Shown: piece by piece, positions 1 through 11,015 of the stretch
Layout of the letters: each line of letters starts with the position of its first letter
How positions within the stretch are numbered: position 1 is the first letter of the stretch
Assembly (NCBI GenBank): GCA_022036555.1
Contig: CM039126.1
Span: 4,902,213-4,966,212, forward strand
DNA: 64,000 nucleotides
DNA from: Microstegium vimineum
Lineage: Eukaryota > Streptophyta > Magnoliopsida > Poales > Poaceae
Direction: 5' to 3'
Notes under the pieces: generated by a model
Databases searched by the model: none
What the model was told of the DNA's origin: nothing
The model's input: only the letters and a program-made list of their open reading frames with translations
Translations under genes and position numbers: made by a program

Positions 1-145
1 CGTTAGATTTTTATCAATTATATTTTCATAGAATGTCTATTTGATGGCATAATTTTTTATTATTTTCTCTATAATTATTATTGGTCAAACTTGAGATGTT
101 TTGACTCTCTAAGATTTTTGGAATATCTTGTAATTTAGAAGGGAA
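1..145. repeat. Partial Stowaway-like MITE at window edge
   Basis: These bases match, in the same terminal arrangement, the MITE at 33499-33758, including the shared stretch around TGGTCAAACTTGAGA and the AGATT.TTGGAAT end. The left half lies outside the window. It ends against flank DNA that is also found at 33139 onward. Confidence 0.6.
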
Positions 146-516
146 GGAGTGGAAGAAAAAAAAGAAGACGACGAAGAACAAAAGCTCGGGCCTCTTATCC
201 AAATGTGTCGTCACCTTTACAAACTAAAAGAAAAGGTGCGAGCTCTCTCGAGAAATGGTATGTCGTAAATAAAAAAGGGGAGTCTAGTGAAGAAATCTAG
301 CGTGTCTCAGGCATAAGAATGGTAGTCCCGTGTTAAGTAAAATGTTTGATAAATGGGTTTTGGTAAATAGGTGAGCTGAAGACAACTGCCTGAGACCGGT
401 TATGCAATATTCCATAAGAATTTTTCATTATTTTTCTTCTTTTGCATGATGTTCGTAACCAAATAGATCAGAGTATCAGACCTAGTGGAACTTGTCACAT
501 ATATATAACATAATTA
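146..516. repeat. Left arm of a dispersed segmental duplication
   Basis: This stretch is nearly the same as 33139-33480 (shared landmarks: AAGAAGACGACG, CGGGCCTCTTATCCAAATG, GATAAATGGGTTTTGG, and ATATATAACATAATTA at the end). No coding potential is seen. It is the flank in which the Helitron at 517-3313 sits; the copy at 33 kb lacks that insertion. Confidence 0.75.
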
Positions 517-1407
517 TCTATATCTAATAATAAAGAGATAAAATTTCAGTCTCTTTTTTTCGTCCAGTCCATTCTAATCTAGCCTAACCGTTCGGCCCAC
601 TCACTAACGCAGGCCCACTCGCGCTCCAGCTCCACGCCGGCCCACTCGCGATCCAGCTGTAGAAACTGCAGCAACCAGGCCCACTCGCAAAATATACCAG
701 GCCCATTCGCGCTCCGCCATGAAAAGAAAAAACACCAGCCCCTCAAAAATAAGTTGCGGTTTCAAGGATTCAAACCTTGACCACAAATCCAAATGCTTAC
801 CAACAGGCTACTTGTGCTTGTACATTCTAAAAAGACAATATTTTTTTATTTATCGTTAATAGGCTAGAGCAAACAACAGAAAAAATTAGTAAACTGGTTT
901 CAGTTTTTCTCATAATCATTTATTGTTTAATAGGCTAGAACATATGACAACGCGACAACAACAGAAAAATTAATAAAACGGTTTCAATATATCCCTAATA
1001 ATCAATGATCTGCTACTACGTGAGACCTTGAGAGACGAATGGAATCGATCGTCACCCGGATGTCACTTCTCAAAAGCAAATAACAACGTGTTGTAATGCA
1101 TGCAAAATTTCAGCCGTTTTTTTTGGTTCGTTAATTTTTTTTTGGTCCGTCTTCCTCTAACTACCGGACAATAGAGTCTGTATGGACTTATTATATATGC
1201 TTAGCTCTTGTCTAGCATGATATGAAATCCGATTCCAAAACCTATTGAATCGTATATGTGATCCGAACTCGAAAACAACCGACTTTCTATACGAATGCTA
1301 TTTCAACATGGCTTGTGCCAGAAGATAAATATATTGTATTTTTTTGATCGATTCATTTCTAAAAAAATATTTTTTAATACGAATCATACTCTGACATGAT
1401 GTGTGAT

Positions 1408-1450
<43 letters not shown>

Positions 1451-3313
1451 AAAATACATATGTAAAGAAAATGAAATAGTTATGGACTCATTGATAGAAT
1501 CTCTCGGTTTCACTGAGATGCATATGAAGAAATAGGAAACAAAAAAGCAATGAAAGCATATAGAGAAATAGAATAAGAATAAAAAAAGAATAGCAAATGG
1601 AGTCCTTCATGGATTCTTTTGGTTTGTACTGAAAAAATAATGACCAACTATGCAAGCTAAGGGTGGTGGGCCTTATAATTTATTTAAAGTTAAATAATTA
1701 AGCCAGATTAATACATTTAATAAAAATATATACTTACTATTAGCATGATAATCATATAATAAATCATACATCCCGTTGTAATGCACATGCATTCTTGAAA
1801 AAGGCAAGCTGCCATACACCACCTATCCATGGCCTGACCACGAGCCGCTACGCCGTTATCAGCCGCCATACAAGCCTTGTCACGTTGTCCACTGAGCAAG
1901 GGCCAAGGGGCGAGCCGGCGAGCCGCACAAGCATCGTCCACTGTGTCGCCTAGCCGTGATGTGTCGCAGTGCCGCGGGAAGCAAGGGCTAGCGAGCTCGA
2001 CCGCGAGCCATCACGCCACGTCCACCCCACGCTTGGCTGCCTCCATGTCGAGCCCCCGCAATGCGACTCCTGCTGGATCGATAGGCTGGCGACCAGAGGG
2101 AGAGAGAAAAAAAATAATGAGGCACTTACATGTGAGTTCTATATGTAAGTGTATGTGTATGGAAAAGAGACAGATCTTCTCTTAGTCTTCTGCGACATAC
2201 GTCTCATACTCTCATATCTGCTTTAAATTTATTTTCTCATCAATATCCTATAATGCCATCAGCAACCTACAAAAATGATATCACCCTATTGAGAAGGCGA
2301 GCCCCAACATTTGATTTGATCGGTTTTTTGACTCCTGACTTATACTGTTTTTTATTGTTTTGTTGTGATATAGAAAATATTGTATCATGGCTCATAAGTC
2401 GGGATGATAAGTCAAGCAAACAAGGCGATTATCAACAATAGCTTTGCATGTGTACAACAACATGCACTGCATTGGCACTGTCCGGATAACCATGGACTTC
2501 GTCATTAATGGTTCCTACACCAACAATGTCACCGCATCGAGGAGACGAGCTTTGGACACCATAGAAAATAGTAATAGCTCCTACACCAACAATGCTACCG
2601 TTTTTCTCCCGTAATTCCCGTTGCAACGCACGTGCATTTTAACCTTGCATCCTTGTGGTGTGCACATACTGCATGTTGTCTGTTTGTTGCACTTCTGTTG
2701 TTACTTAGTCCAAATAGATTACAGTGCTCACACGGGATGAAGTCAAACACCTCAGGGCTTTCTACTGAGATGAAGCTTCAAGCTTGTTTCTTTTACTGCA
2801 GGCACAGAGGACGCAGTACATTCCGACAATCACTAATCATACTCAAGTTTGGTGGGCTCCTAATGTTATTGTTGCACATGAAAATGAAGGGATAGGGGCT
2901 GTCCATCTAGCTTCTGGACGTACAGTATGCAAGGTCTACAGGATATATTCCTTTAATTTTATTGATTGTTGCAGCGGTGACGACCAGTTTTATTACCAGA
3001 TGAGATTGTTGGCTTTTTCATTTTCCGAATTTTGTTTTTGATTGTTCGTTGGGAGGAGAGTGGATATATATAGCTTGCTTTTCATATTTGTCAGCCTCAC
3101 AATAGTTATATATAATAGTCTCATGTGTTAATACTTTATTACACATGCATTTAATTATTGATCTTCATATTTAAATCAAACAAAATATAAATAGCTTTAG
3201 ATGACCACGCAATAATACATCTTGTTACTACATATAGACACATTTGCTATCGATATAAGTATATAGAAGAATAAATTATATGTCCGGTGTAATGCACGAA
3301 CATGTTTTGCTAG
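517..3313 (+). mobile_element. Helitron-like element (non-autonomous, composite)
   Basis: The 5' end reads TCTATATCTAATAATAAAG, the usual TC start of plant Helitrons, and the 3' end is CTAG followed by host T, with a degraded GC-rich stem (CCGGTGTAATGCACG) just before it. The preceding host base is A, so insertion is between A and T. The paralogous flank at 33480 lacks these 2.8 kb, apart from a 6-bp TAATTA difference at the junction. Two more Helitron-type 3' stems occur inside, at 1772-1795 and 2617-2640, so the element is probably built of nested or joined copies. No Rep/helicase is present. An exon-like segment lies at 2802-2933 and an (AT)n run at about 1409-1447. Confidence 0.7.
2802..2933 (+). 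pseudogene. Captured exon, possibly of an FG-GAP repeat protein gene
   Basis: A 132-bp open segment of 44 codons is bounded by an acceptor (TTTTACTGCAG) and a donor (AAG/GTCTAC), both in phase. Its translation contains THTQVWWAPNVIVAHENEG followed by HLASGRTVCK and looks like a conserved exon. I recall similar sequence in plant FG-GAP repeat membrane proteins, but this identification is from memory and weak. The flanks are Helitron sequence and no neighbouring exon of the same gene is evident, so it is read as a gene fragment carried by the Helitron. Confidence 0.45.
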
Positions 3314-3500
3314 TAATTAATAAAAGAATAAACATGCATAGTTCAAATTAGGATATGTTGTCCCGCACCGCACACAATATCGGGCTGTCATTTATATGAG
3401 CCCGCAACGACTTGGGCCTCACACCACTCATACTGACTCAAGTCGGCCCAAATCCATTTACGTGTAGCACACAACGGCTAAACAAAACACAAAAGTACAA
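3314..3500. repeat. Continuation of the segmental duplication
   Basis: After the Helitron the host flank resumes and matches about 33470-33910, with shared landmarks CCGCACACAATATCGGG, GACTTGGGCCTCACACC and TGTAGCACACAACGGCTAAA. Similarity stops near 3500/33910. The following 190 bases (to 3690) hold nothing I can identify. Confidence 0.75.
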
Positions 3501-3689
3501 GAGCCTTCTACATGTGTGTCAATTAAAAAAAATTGTAATTACATACAAGTTATTAAAAAAGTTGAACTCATGGAGTGCTACCGTTCTAAACTTCTTTTCT
3601 CACCAAGCCATTCCGTATGTCTTTTGTGACCTTTTTAACTAAAGTATGCAATATCTCATTATATGATCGAGCAATAAAAGAAAATTTGA

Positions 3690-3905
3690 AATCCCGGAAA
3701 CTTGAGCTCAACTCATTAATCTCCTTCAGAAACATCACAATGTTGCACCGCTAACTGTTGTCTACCTGCCAGAGCCTCACCATCTCCTGGCAGTCAGTCT
3801 CAAGCCAAATTCTTTAGATTCTAAACTGACGAGCCATGATTAGTCCATCTCGGCGGGTCATAGCCTCCACAGTGAGAGCATGGAGGCAGACCATGACTTA
3901 GAACA
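3690..3905 (-). mobile_element. LINE RNase H-like domain fragment
   Basis: The minus strand reads EAMTRRDGLIMARQ, then WLETDCQEMVRLW, which is the pattern of the RNase H-like domain (RVT_3) at the end of plant LINE polyproteins. An in-frame stop separates the two parts. It abuts, head to head, the plus-strand LINE piece that follows. Confidence 0.55.
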
Positions 3906-5590
3906 AGCAAAAAAAACATGAAACTTTTATTATGTGTTTTTGAATAGTTATCTGACCTCAAAATCAACTTTCATAAGAGTGAAATCTTTTGTTATGGAGA
4001 AGCAACAAAATTTGAGGACCAATATATAGAGCTCTTTGGATGTGATGCCGGCGAATATCCCTTCAGATATTTGGGTATTCCAATGTATCATAAAAAAAAA
4101 CTCCATAATGTAGTCTGGAGGTGCATCGAAGAGAGATTCGAAAAAAAACTAAGTTGTTAGAAAGCAAAGCATTTATATATCTTATGGAGACAGATTAGTC
4201 CTTTTAAATTCAGTGTGAGCAGACTACCCATGTTCATGATGTCGTTTTTTGAAATACCCAAAGGTGTTCTTAAAAAAACTAGACTATTACAGATCTAGAT
4301 TTTTTTTGGCAAGGTAACAAAGATAAAAATAAGTATCGTCATGCAAAATGGGACATCTTATGTCGTCCTAAGGACCAAAGAGGACTTGGGATTATTGATC
4401 TCCAAGTTCAGAATATATGTCTTTGAAGCAAGTGGATTATAAATTTGCTTAATGAAGAAGGAACTTGGCAAACCCTGCTTAGAAACAAGTATCTAACCTC
4501 AAAATCTCTTTTACAAGTCCATGTCAAAGCCAATAACTCATTTTTGGAAGGGTCTGATGAAAATAAAAGATCAGGTTTTGGCTTGTGATTCCTTCAAAAT
4601 TAATGATGGATCACAAAAAAGATTTTGGGAAGATAAATGGGTAGGCAACCACCCATTCAAAAACCTTTATCCAAACCTATATAATATTACAAATCACCCG
4701 CATGATACAGTGGCCAATATTATGAGATCAACACCTCTGAAAATTTGTTTTCAGAGAACTCTGGTAGGTGATAAACTTGATGAATGGGAAGAGCTAGTAC
4801 CTAAGATCACTCATGTTAATTTGACTGAAGAGAGTGATTTGTTTATTTAGAGGTTACATAACAATGATCAATTTACAGTCCACTCTATGTATCTTCACAT
4901 GATAAATCAGAATACACCCTTCCGCCATAAATTGATTTGGAAGTTAAAAATTCCTCTAAAAATTAAGATTTTCCTTTGGTATCTCCAGAAGGGAGTAATT
5001 TTAACAAAGGACAACCTCATGAAGAGGAATTGGAAAGGCAGTCAAAAGTGTTGTTTTTGTAATTGTAATGAAACTATCAAACATCTATTCTTTGATTGTC
5101 ATCATGCAAAGACAATATGGAGGATTGTCTATATAGCTACTGGGTTAACCCCTCCTAGCTCTGTATCCCATATGTTAGGGAGTTGGCTATCAAATTTTGA
5201 ATTAAAAGAAAAGAAATATATTCTGGTCGGGGTAGCTGTTTTATGTTGGGCAATTTGGAGATGTCACAATGATCTAATTTTTCAAATTTGCAAATATACA
5301 TCTTTTATGCAGTCTATTTTCAGGGGACATATTGGCTACGGTATTGGGCACTGTTGTAGCGTGATGAAGAAACAAAGGAGTCTTTCTAGTTAGCGAGCAG
5401 AAAATTAGAGACCACAGCGCTGGAGCTATTCGCCTCTCATGGATGACAATTTAATAATAGGCTCTGTCATGCATAATATTTTTGTTTCTTTGTTTCTCTA
5501 ATGCATCAACAATATCGTTGAAACTATGTAATAATGTAAACACTGTGTGCGGTAACACAGAATTGGGAAGTCTCTTCCATTATCTAAAAA
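3905..5590 (+). mobile_element. 5'-truncated LINE (reverse transcriptase C-terminus and zf-RVT)
   Basis: Conceptual translation, with several stops and frameshifts, gives the RT thumb region (LKINFHKSEIFCYGEA, then YPFRYLGIPM, then LPMFMMSFFEIP), a 109-codon open segment at 4521-4850 (FWKGLMKIKDQVLACDSF, RFWEDKWVG) and a 168-codon segment at 4887-5393 carrying the zf-RVT motif CCFCNCNETIKHLFFDCHHA. This is the C-terminal half of a plant non-LTR retrotransposon ORF2. The 3' end is AT-rich, ending in TCTAAAAAAATATATG near 5590. The endonuclease and RT catalytic core are missing and the copy cannot be active. Confidence 0.85.
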
Positions 5591-6390
5591 AATATATGTT
5601 TTTTCAGTAAATCTGCTTTAGAGGTGCAAACCTGTCTGTTTTAGTTAACAAATCTATACTCGTACCGTCTCGAAAAAGAGCGCAATTCTGAAGTTTAAAA
5701 TTTAAGCGTAATTTATCCAGAAAAACCACACTTAAAAAGAGTGCAATCCTGAAGTTTAAATATATAGGCCCAGTCGTAAAAAAAATTGCATCCCGAACCA
5801 TTTCTCCACGTGTCCATACATGGAGCGTCCAGAAACCACTGGTGACCGGTCGTACAGAAGTTTAAAGAAAAATGAAAACTTCTCGTCTACTTGTTTGCAA
5901 ATTGTTTGGGAGAATCCTAGGCCGAGGTTTGATGTTGCTTGTAAGCGCACGGAGAAGTTGATACATAGTATATCGCTAACCGTAAGGACAAACACAAAAA
6001 TGTGATAAAAAGATTAAAATTTTGTCTCATTATTATTATAGTTATATAGATATAGACAAATATAGAAGGGATTTAGATATATAAATAGATAGATACTCCA
6101 TCCTTCAGGAAAACATACAATTCTAGCACATTGTCATGTTTTAATATTTTAATTTCCACAGATTATAGATAAAAAAATATGAATATTTATGATATCAAAA
6201 TAAATATCATTACATTAATTACCAAATGTATTTTTATAATAAATTAATTTAGAGCCATAAATATAAATGTTATTCATTGAAAACTTGGTCAATCTTAATT
6301 ATTTTTTCTGACATGCAACTTATATATATAGTTACATATTTTTCTGGACGGTAAAAGTAGGTTGATAGATAGGGACGAAGGAATAGTAAC
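5591..6390. other. Intergenic, AT-rich, no gene seen
   Basis: Short open frames on both strands around 5600-6005 show no recognisable domain. The rest is low-complexity AT-rich DNA upstream of the methyltransferase promoter. Confidence 0.5.
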
Positions 6391-6393
6391 CCA

Positions 6394-6476
6394 GTCAGTG
6401 CCACGTGCTTGACTAATACTCATAGAAATAATGAACCTAGTCAGCCATGTGCTTGACTAATAATACTCATAGAAAT
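6394..6476 (+). promoter_or_regulatory. Duplicated W-box/G-box module upstream of SABATH gene
   Basis: Two tandem units (6394-6430 and 6441-6476) share the core GTGCTTGACTAAT and the tail TACTCATAGAAAT. Each carries a W-box TTGACT (6409-6414, 6453-6458). The first also has a perfect G-box CACGTG (6402-6407); in the second this is CATGTG. W-boxes bind WRKY factors and G-boxes bind bHLH/bZIP factors, including MYC2-type jasmonate regulators. The role here is inferred from position only. Confidence 0.45.
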
Positions 6477-6568
6477 GGACACTGCACATGCTTGAAGGTG
6501 TGTCGCAACACCGTACATGTGTGTCTAAAATTCTCAATACCTCTCTGCAACTGCAATCCGAGTTCTGC

Positions 6569-6575
6569 TATATAA
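6569..6575 (+). promoter_or_regulatory. TATA box of SABATH methyltransferase gene
   Basis: TATATAA lies 139 bp before the chosen start codon, a usual distance for a plant gene with a short 5' leader. No competing TATA element lies nearer to the start. Confidence 0.55.
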
Positions 6576-6713
6576 GAATATGCTAATCCTCGTGAACGTC
6601 TGACATGTTGCCTTGCTATTTGTTGGCTTCCGGCAACTCCATCTGGTTTAGTTTGGCGGTGAAGTGCAGCCGTCGTGCGAAAACTACTGGCTGTGGGAGA
6701 GAGAGAGAGAGCC

Positions 6714-9700
6714 ATGGCACCCGTACTAGAAGTGGAAACTCATCTGCACATGGTTCCCGGAGACGGAGATACAAGCTACGCTCGCAACTCCACTACTCAG
6801 GTATATTTTTTTGCGAACACACTACTCAGGTATATATCCATGTATCTTTCAGAGCGTCTCTTTTTGGGTCTAATTATGCTATTGGATCGTCTTCTGTCTG
6901 TCATTCAAACGTGAGCTAGTTTGCGCACATGGACACATCAATTAACAAAAACTAAATTTAACACGAGAAGAGATGGGCAATAGAGAAGTTGGTATATCAC
7001 AGCCATGGCTCTTTGTTTGTTTGATTTCAGAAAGGACCTTCTTCAGCCTTATTCTTATTCCCGGCCGTCAAAGCCCCCAAATTTAAGAGGTTAAATTTCA
7101 TATTAAGTTTGGAGAACAACTGCATAAACAAAAACAAATTAGTTTTGCAAATACCGAAAATAATTAGTTGTAAACATCCCGAAAAAAAATGGAGGACGAC
7201 ATCCGGATATCTTGAGGTGCTGGCCTCCGAATCCACCAGTGTAGACCAGACACTCGCCTCAAATGTGGTGACCGATATGACTTGGTGTGGGAGGAGAGGA
7301 AGGCGACGTGTGGGTTGCCATAGTTGCCGACCTTGTCGCTGTCGATGCTCGGTCAACAAGCTCAACAGTTCGGCGTGTGGTTGCGATGAAAGAACCATCA
7401 TATCCTTCTAGTTTAATTTAGAACTAGTTCTCTAGACCCACTAATTTTAGATTCTGGTCCACACAACTTAAGTTCCTCTAAATTGGTTCATCTTCATTAT
7501 ACTAGCTATCAGATCTACTCAAATGAATAATGGCTCTTAATTTTTTAAGCACCATAAATTTCTCATCTGATTTATTATTCAAGATTACTACATTGTAACC
7601 TGGGCAAAAAAAAATGGTGTGAACTATAAAAAAAACATTCAGATCATAAAGATGCGTTGACAAACACAAGCAATAGTCTTACCATATATTTCATGAAATT
7701 ACATAATGTATTGTATGGTACTCCCTCGGTTCTAGACCACTAGTACAAAATAACTCTATATTGGCGGTGTGCACTAATTTGTAGATGTGATTTCTCTTAA
7801 CGTGGGCAAGTAGAAATCAAACGGTTTCGAACCGCCACTAAAAATCGGTCTATACAGGTGGTTTTATTAAAAAAACCGTCAGTAGAAATCAAATTTCTAG
7901 TGGTGGTTTCTTAAGAAATTCGCCACTAGAAATTAAGTGTTTCTACAGATGAATTTCTTAAAAAAAACCGCTAATATAAATGAGATTTCTGCAAACGATT
8001 TATTAAGAAATCGGCCACTATAAATAAATGGACACAATTTTTTTTAGTTTCTCAAACGACCTTTGATGGGGAACAACCAAAATGGAAGTTATAGATCTCG
8101 AACAGTTGTGAAACTTTGTAGTTGATAACTTTTCCATGTGAAATCATATTATCATCGAAAACTATGCTCGAATTTGTTAAATTTGAAATTCAAATTTTGT
8201 AAACGACTTTGGATGGAGAAACTACCAAAATAATAGTTGTAGATCTTGAAAAGTTATGAAACTTTATAGTCAACCTTTTCATTTGAATTCGTTTAGAGCC
8301 TTAAACAATCAATTCAGAATGTCAAAATTTGTTGGGGAACCAAAATGAATTGTAGTCACTTAATGTATAGAGTGGTAGAGAAAGTTACGTGCGAGTGGAG
8401 GGTGAGTTTGTGGGTTCGAATCTCACTGACCGCGCGCGACTTTGACAAACCCGATAGACAACCATTTCCACGGCAGTTCTGGCTTCGGACAGCGTCAACT
8501 TGCTTGTTCGAAACAAGAAGAAAATAACACATAGTTTCAACTTGCCTGTTCGAAACAAGAAGAAAATAACACATAGTTTCAACTTGCTTGTTCCAAACAA
8601 GAAGAAAATCTGATCGGAGAGAATAACACATAGTTTAGTATAAGTAGTTTGGAAGTTTAGGTGCCTCTGAACGATGATTAATAAACATTTTTCTAGATAA
8701 ATATGACGCTTAATTTGTTTTGTCAATTGAAAACTAGAGTATATGTGTGTTTTCCGTTCATAATTGTAGAAATGTTATTTTCTTCTAGCCAGATTACTAA
8801 TGTGGGCATTTTCAATTCCATGCATCTACTATACAGAGTGGCCTGCAAAACAAGCTAAAGCCAATGATAGAAGGAGCCGTGGCAAGCCTTCTCAACGACG
8901 ATGGTGCCACTGCCAACGCATACTGTGGTGGCATGACGATCGCCGACCTGGGCTGTTCCTCCGGTCCAAACACGTTTGTGCTTGTGTCCACAGTCGTCGA
9001 CGCCGTCCGCCACCGCTGCTCGGAGCTCCGGCAGCAGCCACCGGAGCTCTGCATACACCTCAACGATCTCCCAAGCAACGACTTCAGCTTGGTTATCAGG
9101 AGCCTGTCCACGTACATAAAAACCCAAGAAAGCTTCGGTCCTCCTGTCTTGACCAGTATCGTTCCCGGTTCATTTCACGGGCGGCTCTTTAAGAAGCGTA
9201 GCCTCCATCTAGTCTGCTCCACCGCTAGCTTTCACTGGCTCTCAAAGGTCAGTATGTTTTTACTTTTTACATATAGTACTTCCTCCTCGGTTTTAAAAAT
9301 TATAAGATGTTTTGGTTCTTCTAAATTACGTTAACCAGTCGGATCTCGGAAAACATAACATTAACAGGCACCTGAAGACCTGGTGAGGAACGGAATCCCG
9401 TGTTACGACAGGGACGAGGCGGTGAGGCGTGCTCGACGCTCCACAGTCATCAAGGCCTATGCTCAGCAATTTAACGATGACTTCACACGGATGTTGCACA
9501 TGCGAGCTCAAGAGATTGTTCCTGGAGGCCGGATGGTTTTCTCCCTTCTTGGACAGCGTTCTGATGATAAGCCGGGGGAGAGGGCCATTCAAGTATTGGA
9601 ATTCACAAATGCCATCCTACACGAAATGGCGTCAAAGGTACTAGCTTATATATATGTCAACACCATCACGCATATCATATGCAGTTATTACTAGCTAGAT

Positions 9701-10088
9701 CAATATAAGTGTAAAATATTTATTTGGTGCTGATTATGAACAGGGTTTGATCGATAATGAGAAACTTGACTCTTTCTACGTACCAGTATATGGGCCGTCA
9801 GTGAAGGAGCTGAGGGAGATCATAGAAGCTGAGGGTTCATTTTCAATCGACGAGATGGCTCTCCATGAAACTATTCATCTGAATGGCATTGTCGCCCCGA
9901 CAAAGACACGAGCGCGAACACTGAGAGCTGCAATAGAGCCAATCATAGAGCAGCATTTCCGGCCATCTGTAGATGCTATGGACGACTTCTTAAGGATCGC
10001 GGAGAAGCTAATGGAGATGTCGCCTCTAGATGAGTATCCAAGTAAATCCAGTGCTTTCGTTGCTGCGTCCCTCACGAGGAGGACATGA
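6714..10088 (+). CDS. SABATH-family S-adenosylmethionine carboxyl methyltransferase
   Basis: Exons are 6714-6800, 8837-9247, 9368-9637 and 9744-10088, all phase 0 with GT-AG introns, giving 370 residues, the usual SABATH length. Such enzymes transfer methyl from S-adenosylmethionine to carboxylates (salicylate, benzoate, anthranilate, jasmonate) to make volatile esters in the cytosol. Exon 1 gives HLHMVPGDGDTSYARNS and ends with Gln29, the family's substrate-carboxyl-binding Gln. Exon 2 carries the SAM site IADLGCSSGPNT (Asp66, Asn74), LNDLPSNDFS, VPGSFHGRLF and HWLS (His162, Trp163; Trp binds the carboxyl). The C-terminal cap follows in exons 3 and 4. The start was chosen because the family begins a few residues before HLHM. 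The substrate cannot be told from sequence. The gene is the intact partner of a tandem pair; intron 1 (2036 bp) carries a 1.1-kb insertion. Confidence 0.93.
7716..8820. mobile_element. TE insertion in SABATH intron 1 (CACTA-related)
   Basis: The paralogous intron at 31240-31260 runs directly across this point, so these 1.1 kb are an insertion in this copy. It opens with a MITE-like TACTCCCTCGGTTC, then CACTAGTACAAAATAAC at 7739, which resembles a CACTA terminus. It continues with degenerate repeats of a CCACTAGAAATT/AGAAATTC type (7850-8030), as seen in CACTA subterminal regions. A matching right terminus was not found, so the class is tentative. Confidence 0.5.
8496..8636. repeat. 42-bp tandem repeat, three units
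   Basis: Units start at 8496, 8538 and 8580 with CAACTTGC.TGTTC and end in AACACATAGTTT. The third unit has a 15-bp insert. It lies inside the intron 1 insertion. Confidence 0.85.
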
Positions 10089-10393
10089 TCGACCGCAACA
10101 TCTGTTTACAATTTGATTCACAGTGTATGTTTGGCAAATCACAGGATTCTAACATGAATCAATGCATGTAACAAACTATATAATAATGACATGTTTTGTC
10201 GAACAGTTTTTAAATCGTAGAGCTGAGTCATATCCGGCGTGGTGGTCGACTTTAATTAGCTTACGTGCTGATATATATGTTTCCTACTCAAGTGAAGTCC
10301 AAAGATTCTTAACAAAGCGCATGAGATTTGTTGAGAAAATTTAGATCTCACTTGAGCACATATGCTGAGAATTACATGGGAAAGACTGATAAC
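10088..10393. repeat. 3' flank of SABATH unit, repeated at 32462-32780
   Basis: The 3' flank after the stop codon is shared by both copies (CGACCGCAACATCTG, AATCAATGCATGTAAC, TCCAAAGATTCTTAAC, ACATATGCTGAGAATTACATG). Similarity ends at GAAAGACTGAT in both, which marks the right edge of the duplicated unit. Confidence 0.85.
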
Positions 10394-10911
10394 CAACACA
10401 TGGTGCCCGTACCAGAAGTTGAAACTCATCTGCACATGGTTCCCGGAGACGGAGATACAAGCTACGCTCGCAACTCCACTGGTCAGGTATATATATCCAT
10501 GTATCTTTCTGAGCGTCACTTTTTGGGTCTAATTATTAATTATGCTATTTGAATCATCTTCTATTTATCATTGAATCCATGTTTGTTTGAACTTATCACT
10601 CTTATCCAGTTTATATATATCATCTATGGTACAATATTTTTCTCTTGCATCAAAACAAGCTAGCTAGCTTGCGCATGTGGATGCATCAATTAACAAAAAC
10701 TAAATTTAACGCGAGAAGAGATGGGCAATGGAGAAGCCCTCAAATTTAAGAGAACTTTTGGAGATACTCTCAGTTATAATTCATCTTAAGTTTGGGGAAC
10801 AACTGCTGACTAAAAACAAATTAGTTCGCAAATAACCAAAACTAGTTGTAAGCCTCCCGGAAAAATAATGGACATTCAGACATCTTAAGATGCGGCCTCC
10901 GAATCGATGAT

Positions 10912-11015
10912 TTTCGGAGATGACGGTCATCTTAGGATGACTATCTCCATAAATGATTTTCGGAGACGGCGGTCATCTTAGGATGACTATCTCCATAAAT
11001 GATTTTCAGAGACGA
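10912..11015. repeat. Tandem repeat with dyad GATTTTCGGAGA units
   Basis: A unit of about 46 bp occurs twice plus a partial third: GATTTTCGGAGA, then GACGGTCATC or GGCGGTCATC, then GGATGACTATCTCC. The units contain short inverted repeats. Confidence 0.75.

Noticed and set aside
7027..7411. Overlapping frames of 124 and 100 codons
   Set aside because: They lie in intron 1 of the methyltransferase and their counterpart in copy 2 is broken by insertion.
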